This document shows, one piece after another, positions 7,944-15,269 of a stretch of 15,269 nt of DNA. The DNA is from JBCDBH01 sp039184055. Lineage in GTDB: Bacteria > Acidobacteriota > Thermoanaerobaculia > Multivoradales > J023. The stretch lies in assembly GCA_039184055.1 (NCBI GenBank), contig JBCDBH010000118.1, forward strand, positions 1-15,269, in the 5' to 3' direction. The first letter of the stretch is position 1; each line of letters begins with the position of its first letter. A program made the translations under genes and the position numbers. Below the pieces are notes generated by a model. That model did not search any database, had not been told where the DNA came from, and saw only the letters and a list, made by a program, of their open reading frames with translations.

Positions 7944-9593
7944 TTAGGAAATATCCACCTTCGAGCCTTTGATCTCCACGTTGTCAGTCGCGTTGATGAG
8001 GATGTCTTTGCCGCTCTCGAGGGATACGCCATCCTTCGACAGAATGACCGCGTTGCCGTGTTGATCGGCGAGCTCGATTCGCTCGCCTCGGTCGTCCACG
8101 ACGATCTTGTTGCCAGCGGCGGTCTCGATACGGACCGACGGTTTGTCCTCGTCGAGGAAGACGAGGGTGGTTCCAGACCGGGTCACGATGCCCTTCTCGA
8201 TGTTCTCGGCGGTCGGTTGAGCGAACGGTGTCGGCGGCGGGTGTGTCGAGCTATGAAGGGACCCGAGGATCACTGGATGACGCGGATCGTCGTTCAAGAA
8301 ACCCACGACCACCTCGTCGCCGACCTCGGGCCGGAAGACCAGGCCACGACCGGCACCGGCATCGGGGGCCATCAGACGCGCCCACACGGCCTCCTTCGCC
8401 GGATCGACCGCCGGTAGCAAGACCTTGATCCGCATATCCCTTTCGGGATCGTCCTCGAAAGAAGCGACGACACCGATTTGCAGTCCCGGCACTGGCGGTA
8501 GCAAACCAGCGGCTGGAGGGGAGGCAGCGTGTTCGAGGCGCTCGAACCAGCCTTCGGGAGGCAAGCCAAACGCCAGATCGGTCCGCCAGCCATCCGCGTC
8601 GACGCGGTGACGGAGACCGGTCACCACCGTCTTACCGTTGAACCGCTTGCCGATGCCGGCCACCTCGATGACGTCGAGCAACGCCAGGTTTGCGAAGCCG
8701 ACGGTCGTCAGCCGTCCACGCAGCAGGGCCATACGCCTGCGAGCCAACGTCCCATCCGCCCAGGCCTGGAGCTCGCCGGCGGTCAAGGCCACCGGATGCG
8801 ACAGCGTGTCGGTGGTAAATCCGAGGGCGTCGCCGAGGTCGGCGCCGTCGAGGTCACCCTGTGACGGCTGGAAAGCCGCCGCTTTCTTGACGGCGGTGAG
8901 CTGCTGGTTCTTGGGATCCCAGGCGACGCTCTCGACGGTGTCGAATTGGTGACCGGCATCCGCCACCATCTCGAAGCTCAGGATCTGATCGATACCCCAT
9001 TCGAAGGCGTGCGCGGCACGTTGCGATTCCAGGCTTGCGATCTTCCTTACCGAAATTTCGCCATCGGTTGTCGCCACGAGCAGACCGTTGGCCTCCGCTC
9101 GGGAGAGGATGAAGTCCCAGTCGGTGGTCTGGAACTGCACCAGCTCCGGATGTACGACGCCGGTGGCGGCGAGCTCGCCTCGGGTGAGCTTGGCGGCATC
9201 GATCAGATCGCCGATGACGTCGCTGTCGGTCTTGTCGCGGTGGACGGCGCTTTTCCTCGGGCCGGTCAGCTTGACGGCGGCGTCTTTCGCCTCCACGACC
9301 AGGACGGTACCGCGGGTACCGGCCTCGACGCCGTGACGCACCACCCATCCCTTGAAGACGGTGGCGTCATCGGTCTCCCCTTCCCAGCGCAGCTTGATTT
9401 CGATCTGCTTTCCGGGCTCGAATTCCGTGGCGTCGCTCGCCGCGAAGACTCGGCGAGCGGCGTCGCCATCGGCCAAGACGATTTCGGCTCGCGGGATACG
9501 GTTCACTTCGCGCCGGATATCCACGGACCGGATCTGGAATTCGGGAGCGATCACGGCTCCTTGACTCAGCACGGTGGGCGTGACGACCGGCAT
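7944..9593 (-). CDS. VgrG-like central spike protein (Afp8-like, gp27-gp5 fusion)
   Basis: 549 aa. Residues 1-345 are the gp27-like hub (IRSVDIRREVNRIPRAEIVL, TDWDFILSRAEANGLLV, RRRMALLRGRLTTVGF). Residues 371-446 are the OB-fold (GLQIGVVASFEDDPERDMRI ending in RHPVILGSLHSSTHPPP with the GDEVVVGFLNDDP signature). Residues 465-549 make a triple-stranded beta-helix needle with short alternating strands (SVRIETAAGNKIVVDD, GERIELADQHGNAVIL, DILINATDNVEIKG). It should form the trimer under the tube that carries the PAAR-like tip. There is no lysozyme domain and no C-terminal effector extension, so the spike itself does not look like a toxin carrier. It starts seven bases after the LysM gene's stop. 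Confidence 0.95.
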   Translation of the reverse strand: MPVVTPTVLSQGAVIAPEFQIRSVDIRREVNRIPRAEIVLADGDAARRVFAASDATEFEPGKQIEIKLRWEGETDDATVFKGWVVRHGVEAGTRGTVLVVEAKDAAVKLTGPRKSAVHRDKTDSDVIGDLIDAAKLTRGELAATGVVHPELVQFQTTDWDFILSRAEANGLLVATTDGEISVRKIASLESQRAAHAFEWGIDQILSFEMVADAGHQFDTVESVAWDPKNQQLTAVKKAAAFQPSQGDLDGADLGDALGFTTDTLSHPVALTAGELQAWADGTLARRRMALLRGRLTTVGFANLALLDVIEVAGIGKRFNGKTVVTGLRHRVDADGWRTDLAFGLPPEGWFERLEHAASPPAAGLLPPVPGLQIGVVASFEDDPERDMRIKVLLPAVDPAKEAVWARLMAPDAGAGRGLVFRPEVGDEVVVGFLNDDPRHPVILGSLHSSTHPPPTPFAQPTAENIEKGIVTRSGTTLVFLDEDKPSVRIETAAGNKIVVDDRGERIELADQHGNAVILSKDGVSLESGKDILINATDNVEIKGSKVDIS

Positions 9594-9599
9594 GAAAGC

Positions 9600-10343
9600 T
9601 CAGCTCTCCCCGGTAAGGCTGGCGAGAGGCGGAACGACCAGCGTCGTACCTGGCTCGAGAAAACGAAAGTCATCGAGATCGTTGACACGCGCAAGGTCGA
9701 GATAGTGGTCGGCCGAGCCGTAGAACTCGCGGCTGAGGAGAGGCAGCGTCTCACCCGCCGTAACGAGGTGTCGGCGGGTGAGATCTGGAGACTTCTTGTT
9801 CTCTCTCTTGAGGCGTCGCTCGAGCTCCTCATCGCCAACGAACGTGACGTCGAGCTCGGCACGAAGCGGCTTTCCATTGCGGCCGATGAAGGTGTAGCGG
9901 ACATCGAGCTTGGCCAGCCGACAGGAATGGCTTTCCGAGCCCCATTCGACGAGAAGGTGGTTGGGCTCGTGGAGCTCGCCGTTGTAGGTGTAGACGATCT
10001 CGAGGAATTCCTTCAGGCGGTTTTCGACGGATCTGCTTGGCAGGGCGAGGGACTCCGGACCGTCGGCCACCCCGGTGCCATCGAGGAGGAGCTCGAGAGA
10101 GAACACCAGGGGTGGACTCTGTCGGTAGAGAAGATCTTCCCCGCTGCTGTTCAAGGCGCCCTTGCGACCCCAGTCGATCGCATAGGACTGGCGAAACGAC
10201 TTGGGGTTGAACATCGCCTCGAATTGCCCCGCCTGAGGCAGCAAACCAGACAGAAGACCACCCTGTTTGGGTTGACGCTTCGCATCGGTAAAGGCCGTGA
10301 TCTTGAGCTTGTCCAGCTTGAAGAGATCGACGCTCATACTCAT
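9600..10343 (-). CDS. Afp7-like LysM protein (tube/baseplate hub adaptor)
   Basis: 247 aa. The N-terminal domain has FEAMFNPKSFRQSYAIDW at residues 41-58, the motif common to Afp7/Pvc7 and to gp53-type phage proteins. A C-terminal LysM-type module follows at residues 192-240 (HLVTAGETLPLLSREFYGSA, then YLDLARVNDL and LEPGTTLVVPPL). In related particles this protein holds the tube-spike joint together; the LysM fold acts there as a protein-protein clamp rather than a peptidoglycan binder. The ATG at 10343 overlaps the DUF5908 stop as ATGA; a second in-frame ATG two codons later is equally usable. Placement between DUF5908 and VgrG matches the canonical Afp6-Afp7-Afp8 order. Confidence 0.92.
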   Translation of the reverse strand: MSMSVDLFKLDKLKITAFTDAKRQPKQGGLLSGLLPQAGQFEAMFNPKSFRQSYAIDWGRKGALNSSGEDLLYRQSPPLVFSLELLLDGTGVADGPESLALPSRSVENRLKEFLEIVYTYNGELHEPNHLLVEWGSESHSCRLAKLDVRYTFIGRNGKPLRAELDVTFVGDEELERRLKRENKKSPDLTRRHLVTAGETLPLLSREFYGSADHYLDLARVNDLDDFRFLEPGTTLVVPPLASLTGES

Positions 10344-10516
10344 CTCTCTTTCGACCGTCGGAGCATCTCGAGGATCTCCCGCGTAGCGGCCTCGGTGAGC
10401 TCGTTTGTCTTGGTGACGGCACCATCGGTGCTCTCGAAGCTCGGGGTGTTCGTCTTCGGTGGTCTGTCAGGATCGACCACGGCACGGATGATGAGCTCGT
10501 TGATCTCTACGGGCAC
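10340..10516 (-). CDS. DUF5908 family small protein (Afp6-like)
   Basis: 58 aa, read directly from the gap between the third tube gene and the LysM gene. The GTG start lies one base after the tube gene's TAA, and its TGA overlaps the next ATG. The N-terminus PVEINELIIRAVVDP is the hallmark of DUF5908 proteins, short eCIS proteins in the Afp6/Pvc6 position. The centre is low-complexity and polar, and the C-terminus is a charged helix (LTEAATREILEMLRRSKER). The molecular function is not established; it may be an assembly factor or a minor baseplate component. Identification rests on the N-terminal motif, the length and the exact gene-order match. Confidence 0.87.
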   Translation of the reverse strand: MPVEINELIIRAVVDPDRPPKTNTPSFESTDGAVTKTNELTEAATREILEMLRRSKER

Positions 10517-10517
10517 G

Positions 10518-10988
10518 TTAGATCCTCATGACCTGCATTCGGGCGTATGTCAGCTCGAGAGTTTCGATCACCAGGCTCTTCTGTCCGGCATCGAGATCGG
10601 ACGTCGACCACTTGACCGGAATCGCTTTGGTCACGAGCCAAGCCGTCACCGGCAGGCTGTCTTCGTTGAAGAGCGTGATCAGGACGTTCGATGGTCTGAA
10701 CTGGAAGTCTTCCAGCACCCTGGATATTTCGAGGTGTAGCGGTGATCCGACCACCAAGCCACGCTCCAAGACGAGGTTCGTGTAGTCGATCCCAACCGGG
10801 AGCTTCTGAGTGAACATACTCTGCCCACCCTCGTGATAGTCCTTCGTTTTGACGGTCGCGGTCAGTCCGCCGACTCGCTTGAAGCGGATATCGAGAGGGT
10901 TCGGAACAAGGCCACCTGCAAAGAAAAAGACACCGAATCGAAAGCCGAGGAGATCTCTCTCGAGGGTCAATTCAGGTGGAAAAGGCAT
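10518..10988 (-). CDS. third gp19-fold tube protein (Afp5-like tube initiator)
   Basis: 156 aa. More divergent than the two tube proteins encoded before it: the usual PLPVYNY start is replaced by PPELTLERDLLGFRFGVFFF, but later elements of the tube fold remain (IRFKRVGGLTATVKTKDYHE, LVLERGLVVGSPLHLE, ITLFNEDSLPVTAWLVTKAI, DLDAGQKSLVIETLELTYAR). Its position just before DUF5908 and the LysM protein is that of Afp5, the tube ring that sits between the trimeric spike and the hexameric main tube. It has a good ribosome site (AAAGGAA) and a gap of ten bases from the second tube gene. Role as tube initiator is inferred from divergence and gene order. Confidence 0.88.
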   Translation of the reverse strand: MPFPPELTLERDLLGFRFGVFFFAGGLVPNPLDIRFKRVGGLTATVKTKDYHEGGQSMFTQKLPVGIDYTNLVLERGLVVGSPLHLEISRVLEDFQFRPSNVLITLFNEDSLPVTAWLVTKAIPVKWSTSDLDAGQKSLVIETLELTYARMQVMRI

Positions 10989-10998
10989 GCTGTTCCTT

Positions 10999-11451
10999 TC
11001 AGGATTCGCCCGCGATGGATAGGCCGCGAACCTGGAGCTCGAGCCTCTCGATCGCCACCTCGTTGGATGAGGCGTCGAATGTCGGTGCTTCGAGCTTGAC
11101 AGCCACGGCGTGAGCGATCTTCCAGGTGATCACCGACTCACCCTTTTCATCGCAGAGACTCACTTCGACGCCGCGACTTTCCTTGGCTCGCATCCAGGCG
11201 TAGAGAACGAGAGGCGTTGCTCCCAGGGCCATGCCACGCTCGAAGGTGACCGAGAAGAAGCTGTCGAAGTCGAAGGTCTGCATACGCTCGCCCTCGAGGA
11301 AGCTCAGGCCGTGTCGATAGGTCACCGTGTCGTATGCCAGCTTGATGCCGGTGACCCGCGAGAAGCTCATCGTCTCGCCTTCCACCACCACCCGGTAGTT
11401 GTACACCGGGAGCGGATAGGACCGTTTGAGCTCTCGAGGGGTCCGAGCCAT
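10999..11451 (-). CDS. gp19-fold tail tube protein, second paralogue
   Basis: 150 aa, clearly homologous to the preceding tube protein: LKRSYPLPVYNYRV near residue 8, then a tube-fold loop (FSRVTGIKLAYDTVTYRHGL), LYAWMRAKESRGVEVSLCDE, and the closing strands IAHAVAVKLEAPTFDASSNE and VAIERLELQVRGLSI. It has its own acidic and basic surface pattern, so it is probably not a simple backup copy. It could be a second ring between main tube and baseplate, as Afp1 and Afp5 differ in antifeeding prophage, or a minor component of the main tube. The gap to the first tube gene is nine bases. Confidence 0.93.
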   Translation of the reverse strand: MARTPRELKRSYPLPVYNYRVVVEGETMSFSRVTGIKLAYDTVTYRHGLSFLEGERMQTFDFDSFFSVTFERGMALGATPLVLYAWMRAKESRGVEVSLCDEKGESVITWKIAHAVAVKLEAPTFDASSNEVAIERLELQVRGLSIAGES

Positions 11452-11460
11452 GAGCGGGTC

Positions 11461-11934
11461 CTAGGCCTCCGCGATTTGAATCGACGTGGCCATGAGCTCC
11501 ATCGACTCGATGGCCACGTCATTCGACTCGGCCGTGAACGACGGCGCATCGAGCTTGATCGGAAACGCATCGACGACCTTCCACGTGATCACCGCCTCAC
11601 CGGCCTCGTTCAAGAGGTGGACGGCGATGTCCTTTTTCTCGACTTGGTTGATCTTCGTCGTCATGATCCACTGGTACAACGCCGCGACGCTGACACCCTT
11701 GACCACGCCTTTCTTGAGCGACACGGTAGGCGGTTGGGACTGGGCGGGCATGATCATGACCTCGGGTCCGACCTTTTCATCGGCCGTCGGGCTCTCCTTG
11801 TAGACAGTGGTCTCGTAGGAGATGCTGAGCCCGGAGACTTCGGAGAACGCCACCGACGTCTCACCGATGTCGACCCGGTAGTTGTAGACGGGAAGCGGGT
11901 AGGCGGTCTTGATTTCTTCTTTTGTAACGGCCAT
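11461..11934 (-). CDS. gp19-fold tail tube protein, first paralogue (likely main inner tube)
   Basis: 157 aa. The tube signature YPLPVYNYRVDI appears at residue 12, followed by FSEVSGLSISYETTVYKES, LKKGVVKGVSVAALYQWI and the closing strands FPIKLDAPSFTAESNDVAIE. It directly follows the sheath gene and has the best ribosome site seen in the operon, a GGAGAGGA stretch five to twelve bases upstream, in keeping with a subunit needed in many copies. It should stack as hexameric rings inside the sheath and enclose cargo. Choice of this paralogue as the main tube is inferred from its position and translation signal. Confidence 0.95.
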   Translation of the reverse strand: MAVTKEEIKTAYPLPVYNYRVDIGETSVAFSEVSGLSISYETTVYKESPTADEKVGPEVMIMPAQSQPPTVSLKKGVVKGVSVAALYQWIMTTKINQVEKKDIAVHLLNEAGEAVITWKVVDAFPIKLDAPSFTAESNDVAIESMELMATSIQIAEA

Positions 11935-11957
11935 GTCTTCCTCTCCAGTCTTCTAGG

Positions 11958-13313
11958 TCACGCTTCCTGAAGCTTGTGGGTGAAACGCAGGATGATGAAC
12001 TCGGCGGGACGAACGGCGGCGACCCCGATCTCGACGATCATCCGCCCTTCGAGCACATCTCGAGGAGTCATGGTCTTGTTCAAGCCGACGTTGACAAAGT
12101 AGGCGGCTTCGGGCGTCGAGCCGGCGAGGGCTCCACGTTCCCAGAGTCCGAAGAGATAGCTCTCGATCATCCCTTTGACTTTCAGCCAGGTGGTGGCGCC
12201 GTTGGGCTCGAAGACCGCGAACGCGGTAGCGTTTTGTACCGACTCTTCGATCAGATTGAACAGCCGCCGCACGTTGATATAGCGCCATTCGTTGTCGTTG
12301 CCAGCCAGGGTTCGCGCACCCCAAACGAGGGTGCCACGACCGGTAAAGGCGCGAATCGCGTTGATCGACTTGCCACCGGTGGGATCGATATTGAGCTTCT
12401 CTTGCTCACCATGGGTGATCTTCTCGACCGGTCCGACGACCCCTGCCACGCTGACGTTGGCCGGTGCTTTCCAGACGCCTCGATCGCGGTCGACGCTGGC
12501 ATAGATACCAGCAACCGCCGCGCTCGGCGGCAATACGATCCGTCGACCAACGAGCGCGGCACGGATCGCTTGATAAAGAGCCGTCTCCTTCGTCTCGAGC
12601 TCGTCTAACGTGTCCGGATCATCCTCGGCGGCGTTCTCCGTCAGCACCGTGACGCTGGTTTCGTCGTAGGAAACACTGATCGACGTCATGAGGTAGGGCA
12701 AATACGCTGCACCGTACTTCAAATACTCGCTGCCGACGCCTTCCCGAAACGCCTCGACGTCCTCATCGAGACTGCGATCGGAACGCGGCACGTCGAGAAT
12801 CGCAAAGCGGTCACCGAGATCGTTGCACTGCGCGAGAGCCTGCTGACAAACGGCGAAGTAATCATCGGCCCCGAGTCCTACAGCGTCGGTGAGCACGATC
12901 AACGTCGGCTCGTCTTCTTTCTCGAGTCGTGCCAGGCCGTTCAGGAAATCCTCTTGGGCGGGCGCCTCTCCGTAGCCGCCCACCGAGACGATCCAACAAC
13001 CGCCACCACCGTTCTGGAAGTAATGACGAACGGCGTGGTAGAGCCGGTAGTCGAAGTCGCCAGGAGCCTTCGGCACTGGCTTGATCTCACTGATCGTCCT
13101 CGTGCCGTCCCCATCGGTGACAAAGACGTCGAAGGCCTGAGGATCGGGTCCCCCGAACCTCTGCTCGAACTCGAGCATCGTATTGACTCGCGCAATGGCG
13201 GGGCCCTTCTCGGTGCAGCCGAGGAACGCGGGAATGGCGGTCGAAACCTCGGCGACCGAAGGTGGCAGCGTCGAGATTTCTTCTACGTAGACACCTGGAG
13301 TACGGTACGTCAT
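11958..13313 (-). CDS. contractile tail sheath protein (Afp2/3/4-like)
   Basis: 451 aa, the size of a compact eCIS sheath. The N-terminal arm YRTPGVYVEEISTLPPSVAE and 'TAIPAFLGCTEKGP' are the canonical phage-tail sheath start. The conserved C-terminal domain spans about 343-451 (EWRYINVRRLFNLIEESVQN, LKVKGMIESYLFGLWERGAL, then AYFVNVGLNKTMTPRDVLEG and RPAEFIILRFTH); its terminal strand donates to the neighbouring subunit in contractile sheaths. It is the only sheath gene in the window, whereas Afp and PVC carry three. The ATG lies six bases after the DUF4255 stop. Confidence 0.97.
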   Translation of the reverse strand: MTYRTPGVYVEEISTLPPSVAEVSTAIPAFLGCTEKGPAIARVNTMLEFEQRFGGPDPQAFDVFVTDGDGTRTISEIKPVPKAPGDFDYRLYHAVRHYFQNGGGGCWIVSVGGYGEAPAQEDFLNGLARLEKEDEPTLIVLTDAVGLGADDYFAVCQQALAQCNDLGDRFAILDVPRSDRSLDEDVEAFREGVGSEYLKYGAAYLPYLMTSISVSYDETSVTVLTENAAEDDPDTLDELETKETALYQAIRAALVGRRIVLPPSAAVAGIYASVDRDRGVWKAPANVSVAGVVGPVEKITHGEQEKLNIDPTGGKSINAIRAFTGRGTLVWGARTLAGNDNEWRYINVRRLFNLIEESVQNATAFAVFEPNGATTWLKVKGMIESYLFGLWERGALAGSTPEAAYFVNVGLNKTMTPRDVLEGRMIVEIGVAAVRPAEFIILRFTHKLQEA

Positions 13314-13319
13314 GAGCGA

Positions 13320-13973
13320 TCACTCTCTGGTTGTGGAAGACACGGGTAGAACCCTTTCTTCCCATTCTTCGTTTTCATCCACAGGGTCCTTGGACTCCTC
13401 TTTGTCGATTTGTTTCGTTTTCAGAATTCTCGTTTCGAGCCGTGGCAACGTCTCGGTCGGCTCATCGAGATAGGCAAGCATCCGCGCCTTGTAAAGGAGT
13501 GACGGATGGTACGTCGTGCGTAGAGCACTCCAGATTTCAGCCTGCTCAGAAAAAGGCAGGGTGACGATCTCGAGGATCAATTTTTCGATCCCTTCGGCGA
13601 GCTCGGGTGCCTCGTCGCGATCCAACACGCGGTGACGCTGGAAGTACTGGAGAATCATCGACAGAACCCGCAAGCTCTGATGGTATTGCTTAAAGCTGGC
13701 GACGAAGAGAATGTAAAGATTGAGGCGAATCTCTGGCTGGACTCTGGCCGCGACATCGCCGTGAACCTGCCGGTACGGGTCGGCGGATCGAAGAGCATTC
13801 TCTTCTTCGAGATTGATCATCAGCACCGTCACGGCGCCCAATTTGAATGAAACAGGATCGATCTTGTCGCCTTCGAGGAAGACCACGAGATCCTCTGCAC
13901 CGCCACTGACGAGCTGGCTTTTCAGATGCTCGTTCAGCCGGTTTTTTATGACCAACAAAACATCTTGAAGCAT
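13320..13973 (-). CDS. DUF4255 / Pvc16-like cap or sheath-terminator protein
   Basis: 217 aa. The N-terminal half is the DUF4255 (Pvc16_N) domain: LLVIKNRLNEHL, the VTVLMINLEEENALRS stretch near residue 47, and PEIRLNLYILFVASFKQYHQ then LRVLSMILQYFQRHRV. Proteins of this family (Afp16/Pvc16) cap the tube and set sheath length or end. The last 35 residues are highly charged and probably disordered (KTKQIDKEESKDPVDENEEW), outside the folded domain. It is the first gene of the operon, upstream of the sheath, an order seen in several non-Afp eCIS lineages; in Afp the equivalent gene is last. Upstream is an A-rich, weak ribosome site. Confidence 0.93.
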   Translation of the reverse strand: MLQDVLLVIKNRLNEHLKSQLVSGGAEDLVVFLEGDKIDPVSFKLGAVTVLMINLEEENALRSADPYRQVHGDVAARVQPEIRLNLYILFVASFKQYHQSLRVLSMILQYFQRHRVLDRDEAPELAEGIEKLILEIVTLPFSEQAEIWSALRTTYHPSLLYKARMLAYLDEPTETLPRLETRILKTKQIDKEESKDPVDENEEWEERVLPVSSTTRE

Positions 13974-14180
13974 GAGAGCTTTTCTTTTTCGATCTTGTCA
14001 ATAAGCTACAGCAAGCCCTTCATACCGTCAAATAGCCCTAGTCTACGATCATGAGTTTGACTCGCGACGTCTAGGACGCAGGCTCTGTACCCAGATCTTG
14101 CACGCGATCGGTGTCGATACGATAAGAAGAACCGTCGCGCACGTCAGATCGGTGACGCAGTATCCGACTCTCAGGCGCCG
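13974..14180. other. 207-bp intergenic region, no gene seen
   Basis: This is the only real gap between genes in the window. No reading frame on either strand has family resemblance. It holds the candidate promoter in its left third. I found no clear rho-independent terminator after the DUF3137 gene: only a weak 4-bp inverted repeat (CGTC-CTA-GACG), without a T run. Confidence 0.6.
14003..14031 (-). promoter_or_regulatory. candidate sigma70-type promoter of the eCIS operon
   Basis: A -35 box TTGACG (14031-14026) is separated by 17 bases from a -10 box TAGCTT (14008-14003). The -35 matches five of six consensus bases and the -10 matches three, including the key TA and final T. It lies in the only AT-richer stretch of the window, about 30 bases before the DUF4255 start, with no other promoter-like gap in the following twelve genes. 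Prediction only. Confidence 0.4.
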
Positions 14181-15266
14181 TCAGATCCGCGTTTTCATAT
14201 TCAGCTCGAGGGTCTTGACGATGTCTTTGCACACCGCGATTTCTTGCTCGAATCGACGCACCACGGCCGATTGCTCGACGGGTTTGTTGGGGTTTTCGAT
14301 CTCGAAGTGATGGAGCTCGTTTAAGGGACCGCCACGTACACGGGACCCGAAGGACCGGTTTTTGCGCGTGTCGAGAGTGAGAAGCATGTAGCGATCGTGG
14401 AAGCCGGCGCGGAGGCGGGTTCGCTTGCCGAGGATGCGCTGCGCTTCCATGAGTCGCTCCATGAGCGCGGGGGTGAGCAGGTACCGAGCTTCGACTTGGT
14501 CGCTGGAGACGACTTCGAAGTGCTTCTCGAAGGTTCTGTCTTCCAAGCGCACGCGTTCGAGCTTGACGTCGTTTCCCACCTCGTGCAATTTGTTGAGCAA
14601 GCCGAAGTCGCTGAGCACCCGTGTGGTGCCCGAGAAGCGTTTGGGAAAGCTCAAACGCAAGCACAGGCCATGGAAGGCCAGCGTTTTGCTGGTGCTGTTG
14701 TCGGACTTCGTCACCTTCAGCCGACGGGCTTCGAAAAGCACGAAGTCGACGCCTTCGATCTTGCCGGAGAAGACGTCCTCCGAATCGCCGGAGTTGGTGT
14801 CGAGGCCAAATAAATCCTGATCTTTGAACGGTTGCAGGATCTCGTCTTCCACGCCCTCCATTTGGTACTGCAAACCCTGTTGGGCGGCGAGCACGGAAAG
14901 GACGCGATGTTTGGCGGTTTTTCGGAAGATCCAAATGCCGGCATTGGCGGCAAAACGTACGATCAAGCCGCCAAAGACCAGAGCGACGATGCTCCAGATG
15001 ATGGTATCCCCGGAATCGACGCCGAATTGGGCGCACAGGCCATAGGTGATGGCGCTCAGGAGAATCACCACGGGAACACCGACGATGAAGCTCCGGGTAC
15101 GATGACGGAGCGCCGCCAGGCGCTGTTGCTCGAGCGTTTCGAAGGTGCTTTCGTCGATCTCGGCGGCAGGTCGCCGAGACATCGAGAATCGGCCGGCTTC
15201 GACTTCGGTGGGCGCGAGTCGGTGAACCTCGCGGATCGGCTCCGTAAGCCAAGAGATCAAGCCCAT
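14181..15266 (-). CDS. DUF3137-like membrane protein
   Basis: 361 aa from the ATG at 15266. Two hydrophobic helices stand close together (about residues 60-78, IVGVPVVILLSAITYGLC, and 88-114, IIWSIVALVFGGLIVRFAAN), preceded by a helical cytosolic N-terminus and followed by a large soluble domain. That domain has QGLQYQMEGV, LFGLDTNSGDSEDVFSGKIE, VDFVLFEARRLKV, and late RYLLTPALMERLMEAQRI with SFGSRVRGGP, consistent with DUF3137, whose members share this pair of helices plus a C-terminal alpha-beta domain. Function is unknown in the family. A 207-bp gap separates it from the eCIS operon, so it is probably not part of that transcript, though it has the same strand and similar codon use. No signal peptide cleavage site is apparent. 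Confidence 0.75.
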   Translation of the reverse strand: MGLISWLTEPIREVHRLAPTEVEAGRFSMSRRPAAEIDESTFETLEQQRLAALRHRTRSFIVGVPVVILLSAITYGLCAQFGVDSGDTIIWSIVALVFGGLIVRFAANAGIWIFRKTAKHRVLSVLAAQQGLQYQMEGVEDEILQPFKDQDLFGLDTNSGDSEDVFSGKIEGVDFVLFEARRLKVTKSDNSTSKTLAFHGLCLRLSFPKRFSGTTRVLSDFGLLNKLHEVGNDVKLERVRLEDRTFEKHFEVVSSDQVEARYLLTPALMERLMEAQRILGKRTRLRAGFHDRYMLLTLDTRKNRSFGSRVRGGPLNELHHFEIENPNKPVEQSAVVRRFEQEIAVCKDIVKTLELNMKTRI

Positions 15267-15269
15267 GGC

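Noticed and set aside
8946..10739. A 597-codon open frame on the plus strand, and many shorter plus-strand frames along the window
   Set aside because: They lie opposite the spike, LysM, DUF5908 and tube genes, whose identities are secure. High GC and frequent GAG/CTC codons leave the opposite strand free of stops; the translations are Arg/Asp-rich with no family motifs.
14060..14080. Possible terminator hairpin after the DUF3137-like gene
   Set aside because: The stem is only four base pairs with no T run following in either direction, so it does not reach terminator standards.
14071..15252. A 393-codon minus-strand frame overlapping the DUF3137-like gene
   Set aside because: It is the alternative frame of the same DNA. 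Its translation is full of Arg, Ser, Pro and His, has no hydrophobic helices or motifs, and the overlapping frame has clear membrane helices and family features.
1..15269. Very frequent CTCGAG/GAGCTC words, looking like a dispersed repeat
   Set aside because: They fall in frame inside coding regions as Leu-Glu and Glu-Leu codon pairs and reflect codon bias, not a repeat family.

Overview
The window is one long leftward (minus-strand) operon for an extracellular contractile injection system (eCIS), a phage-tail-like particle related to the Serratia antifeeding prophage (Afp), the Photorhabdus virulence cassette (PVC), MACs and AlgoCIS. A separate membrane-protein gene sits at the right edge. 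The DNA is GC-rich (near 60% by eye), with strong GAG/CTC/GTC codon preference, GTG and TTG starts and almost no intergenic space. This fits an environmental bacterium of a group such as Acidobacteriota or Myxococcota, but nothing here fixes the lineage. There are no rRNA, tRNA, transposase, integrase or CRISPR sequences.

Layout in transcription order, right to left: a DUF3137-type two-helix membrane protein (15266-14181); a 207-bp non-coding gap holding a candidate promoter (14031-14003); DUF4255/Pvc16-like cap or sheath terminator; one sheath; three gp19-fold tube paralogues; a 58-aa DUF5908 (Afp6-like) protein; an Afp7-like LysM tube/baseplate adaptor; an Afp8-like VgrG spike; a 57-aa small protein; a gp25 baseplate wedge protein (Afp9); a PAAR-like spike tip (Afp10); a very large baseplate-J protein (Afp11); a fibre protein with a C-terminal receptor-type domain; and the first 372 codons of a second baseplate wedge protein (Afp12-like) that runs off the left edge.

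Together these encode the inner tube, contractile sheath, cap, central spike and tip, baseplate and fibre. The tape measure, the AAA+ ATPase (Afp15-like) and any toxin cargo are not in the window and would be expected to the left of base 1. Two short genes (10516-10340 and 7915-7742) and the partial wedge gene (1117-1) were recovered by translating the gaps by hand. The most unusual points are the fibre gene placed between the two wedge genes, the enlarged Afp11 protein with a long helical insert, the uncharacterised 57-aa protein between spike and wedge, and three tube paralogues with a single sheath.
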